Positions 60,006 through 60,030 of a stretch of 60,030 nt of DNA are shown here, piece by piece; position 1 is the first letter of the stretch, and each line of letters starts with the position of its first letter. The translations under genes and the position numbers were made by a program. The notes under the pieces are model-generated. The model saw only the letters and a program-made list of their open reading frames with translations. It was not told where the DNA came from and did no database searches. Origin of the DNA: Actinomycetota bacterium (GTDB lineage: Bacteria > Actinomycetota > Actinomycetes > Nanopelagicales > Nanopelagicaceae); assembly GCA_014377015.1 (NCBI GenBank), contig JACMQL010000050.1, positions 1 through 60,030 on the forward strand, written 5' to 3'.

Positions 60006-60030
60006 CATCAACCACACTAGACGTAAGTAC
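60006..60030 (+). repeat. Cassette-boundary repeat, copy J (cut by window end)
   Basis: CATCAACCACACTAGACGTA then AGTAC. It resembles copy D at CAACCACACTA and the CGT...TAC end. It may continue beyond the window. Confidence 0.5.

Noticed and set aside
46524-60030. A confirmed class of integron with IntI
   Set aside because: No integrase gene is in the window and only copy I shows paired R and L-like arms; kept as a cassette-array hypothesis.
1-60030. Prophage or transposon
   Set aside because: No capsid, terminase, portal, transposase or integrase-like protein was seen in any frame.

Overview
The window looks like a chromosome segment of a moderately low-GC, small-genome actinobacterium, probably a freshwater planktonic lineage such as Nanopelagicales. 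This is inferred from protein style and gene content: an EttA/GlbO/YbgC-like thioesterase block, oligoribonuclease, short MscS, split CrtYc/CrtYd lycopene cyclase with a Blh retinal-forming enzyme, and many GTG/TTG starts and ATGA overlaps. No 16S gene or phylogenetic marker was compared. No phage, transposase or CRISPR array was seen.

Layout. 1-3.2 kb: a branched-chain amino acid type ABC importer (livK-livG-livF-livH, last gene cut by the window edge). 3.4-9.9 kb: a hydrolase/3-hydroxybutyrate dehydrogenase pair, a GNAT enzyme, CorA and several membrane proteins. 9.9-18.3 kb: a GT-C type membrane protein, a fumarase-superfamily lyase with a mannonate-dehydratase-like enzyme, two secreted proteins, and a three-gene UxaA-type sugar-acid dehydratase. 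18.4-22.9 kb: one giant gene joining the DabB-like proton channel and the DabA-like zinc enzyme of the DAB inorganic-carbon transporter, followed by a zinc-ribbon protein. 23.0-27.4 kb: an ABC exporter whose ATPase is fused behind a secreted hydrolase, and a copper monooxygenase-like secreted protein. 27.5-31.9 kb: light-related genes (blh, crtYc, crtYd, an iron-sulfur photolyase with a DUF2256 partner) and a broken cytochrome-b5-like gene. 32.0-35.2 kb: tRNA-Lys, mutM, secreted HNH nuclease, ppa, tRNA-His, orn. 35.2-39.5 kb: pstCABS with PHO-box-like direct repeats before pstC and before pstS. 39.6-41.0 kb: a small accessory patch (YHS protein, YoeB/YefM-type toxin-antitoxin, 32-bp direct repeats) beside tRNA-Arg. 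41.1-46.5 kb: ettA, thioesterase, GH13 glucosidase, glbO, MscS, HNH. 51.3-58.1 kb: a sugar ABC importer operon with mutarotase and U32-like protein, divergent from an IclR regulator and a zinc dehydrogenase. 58.3-59.6 kb: a secreted zincin-like protein.

Most notable: from 46.5 to 51.1 kb, and again at 59.6-60.0 kb, a roughly 20-28 bp motif (core ACTAATCGTTAATAC) recurs about ten times, always in the same orientation, and cuts the DNA into units holding one small accessory gene each (alpha/beta hydrolase, cupin, secreted protein, HAD phosphatase, two VOC proteins, small membrane protein) plus one unit with no gene. Genes lie in either orientation. It resembles a gene-cassette array (integron-like, or another recombination-site family), but no integrase is in the window and a full attC structure could not be shown by eye.

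Working together: the carotenoid cyclase and Blh would turn lycopene into beta-carotene and then retinal, implying a rhodopsin elsewhere in the genome; the photolyase repairs light damage; DabBA would supply bicarbonate; pst, liv and the sugar ABC systems scavenge phosphate, amino acids and carbohydrates.
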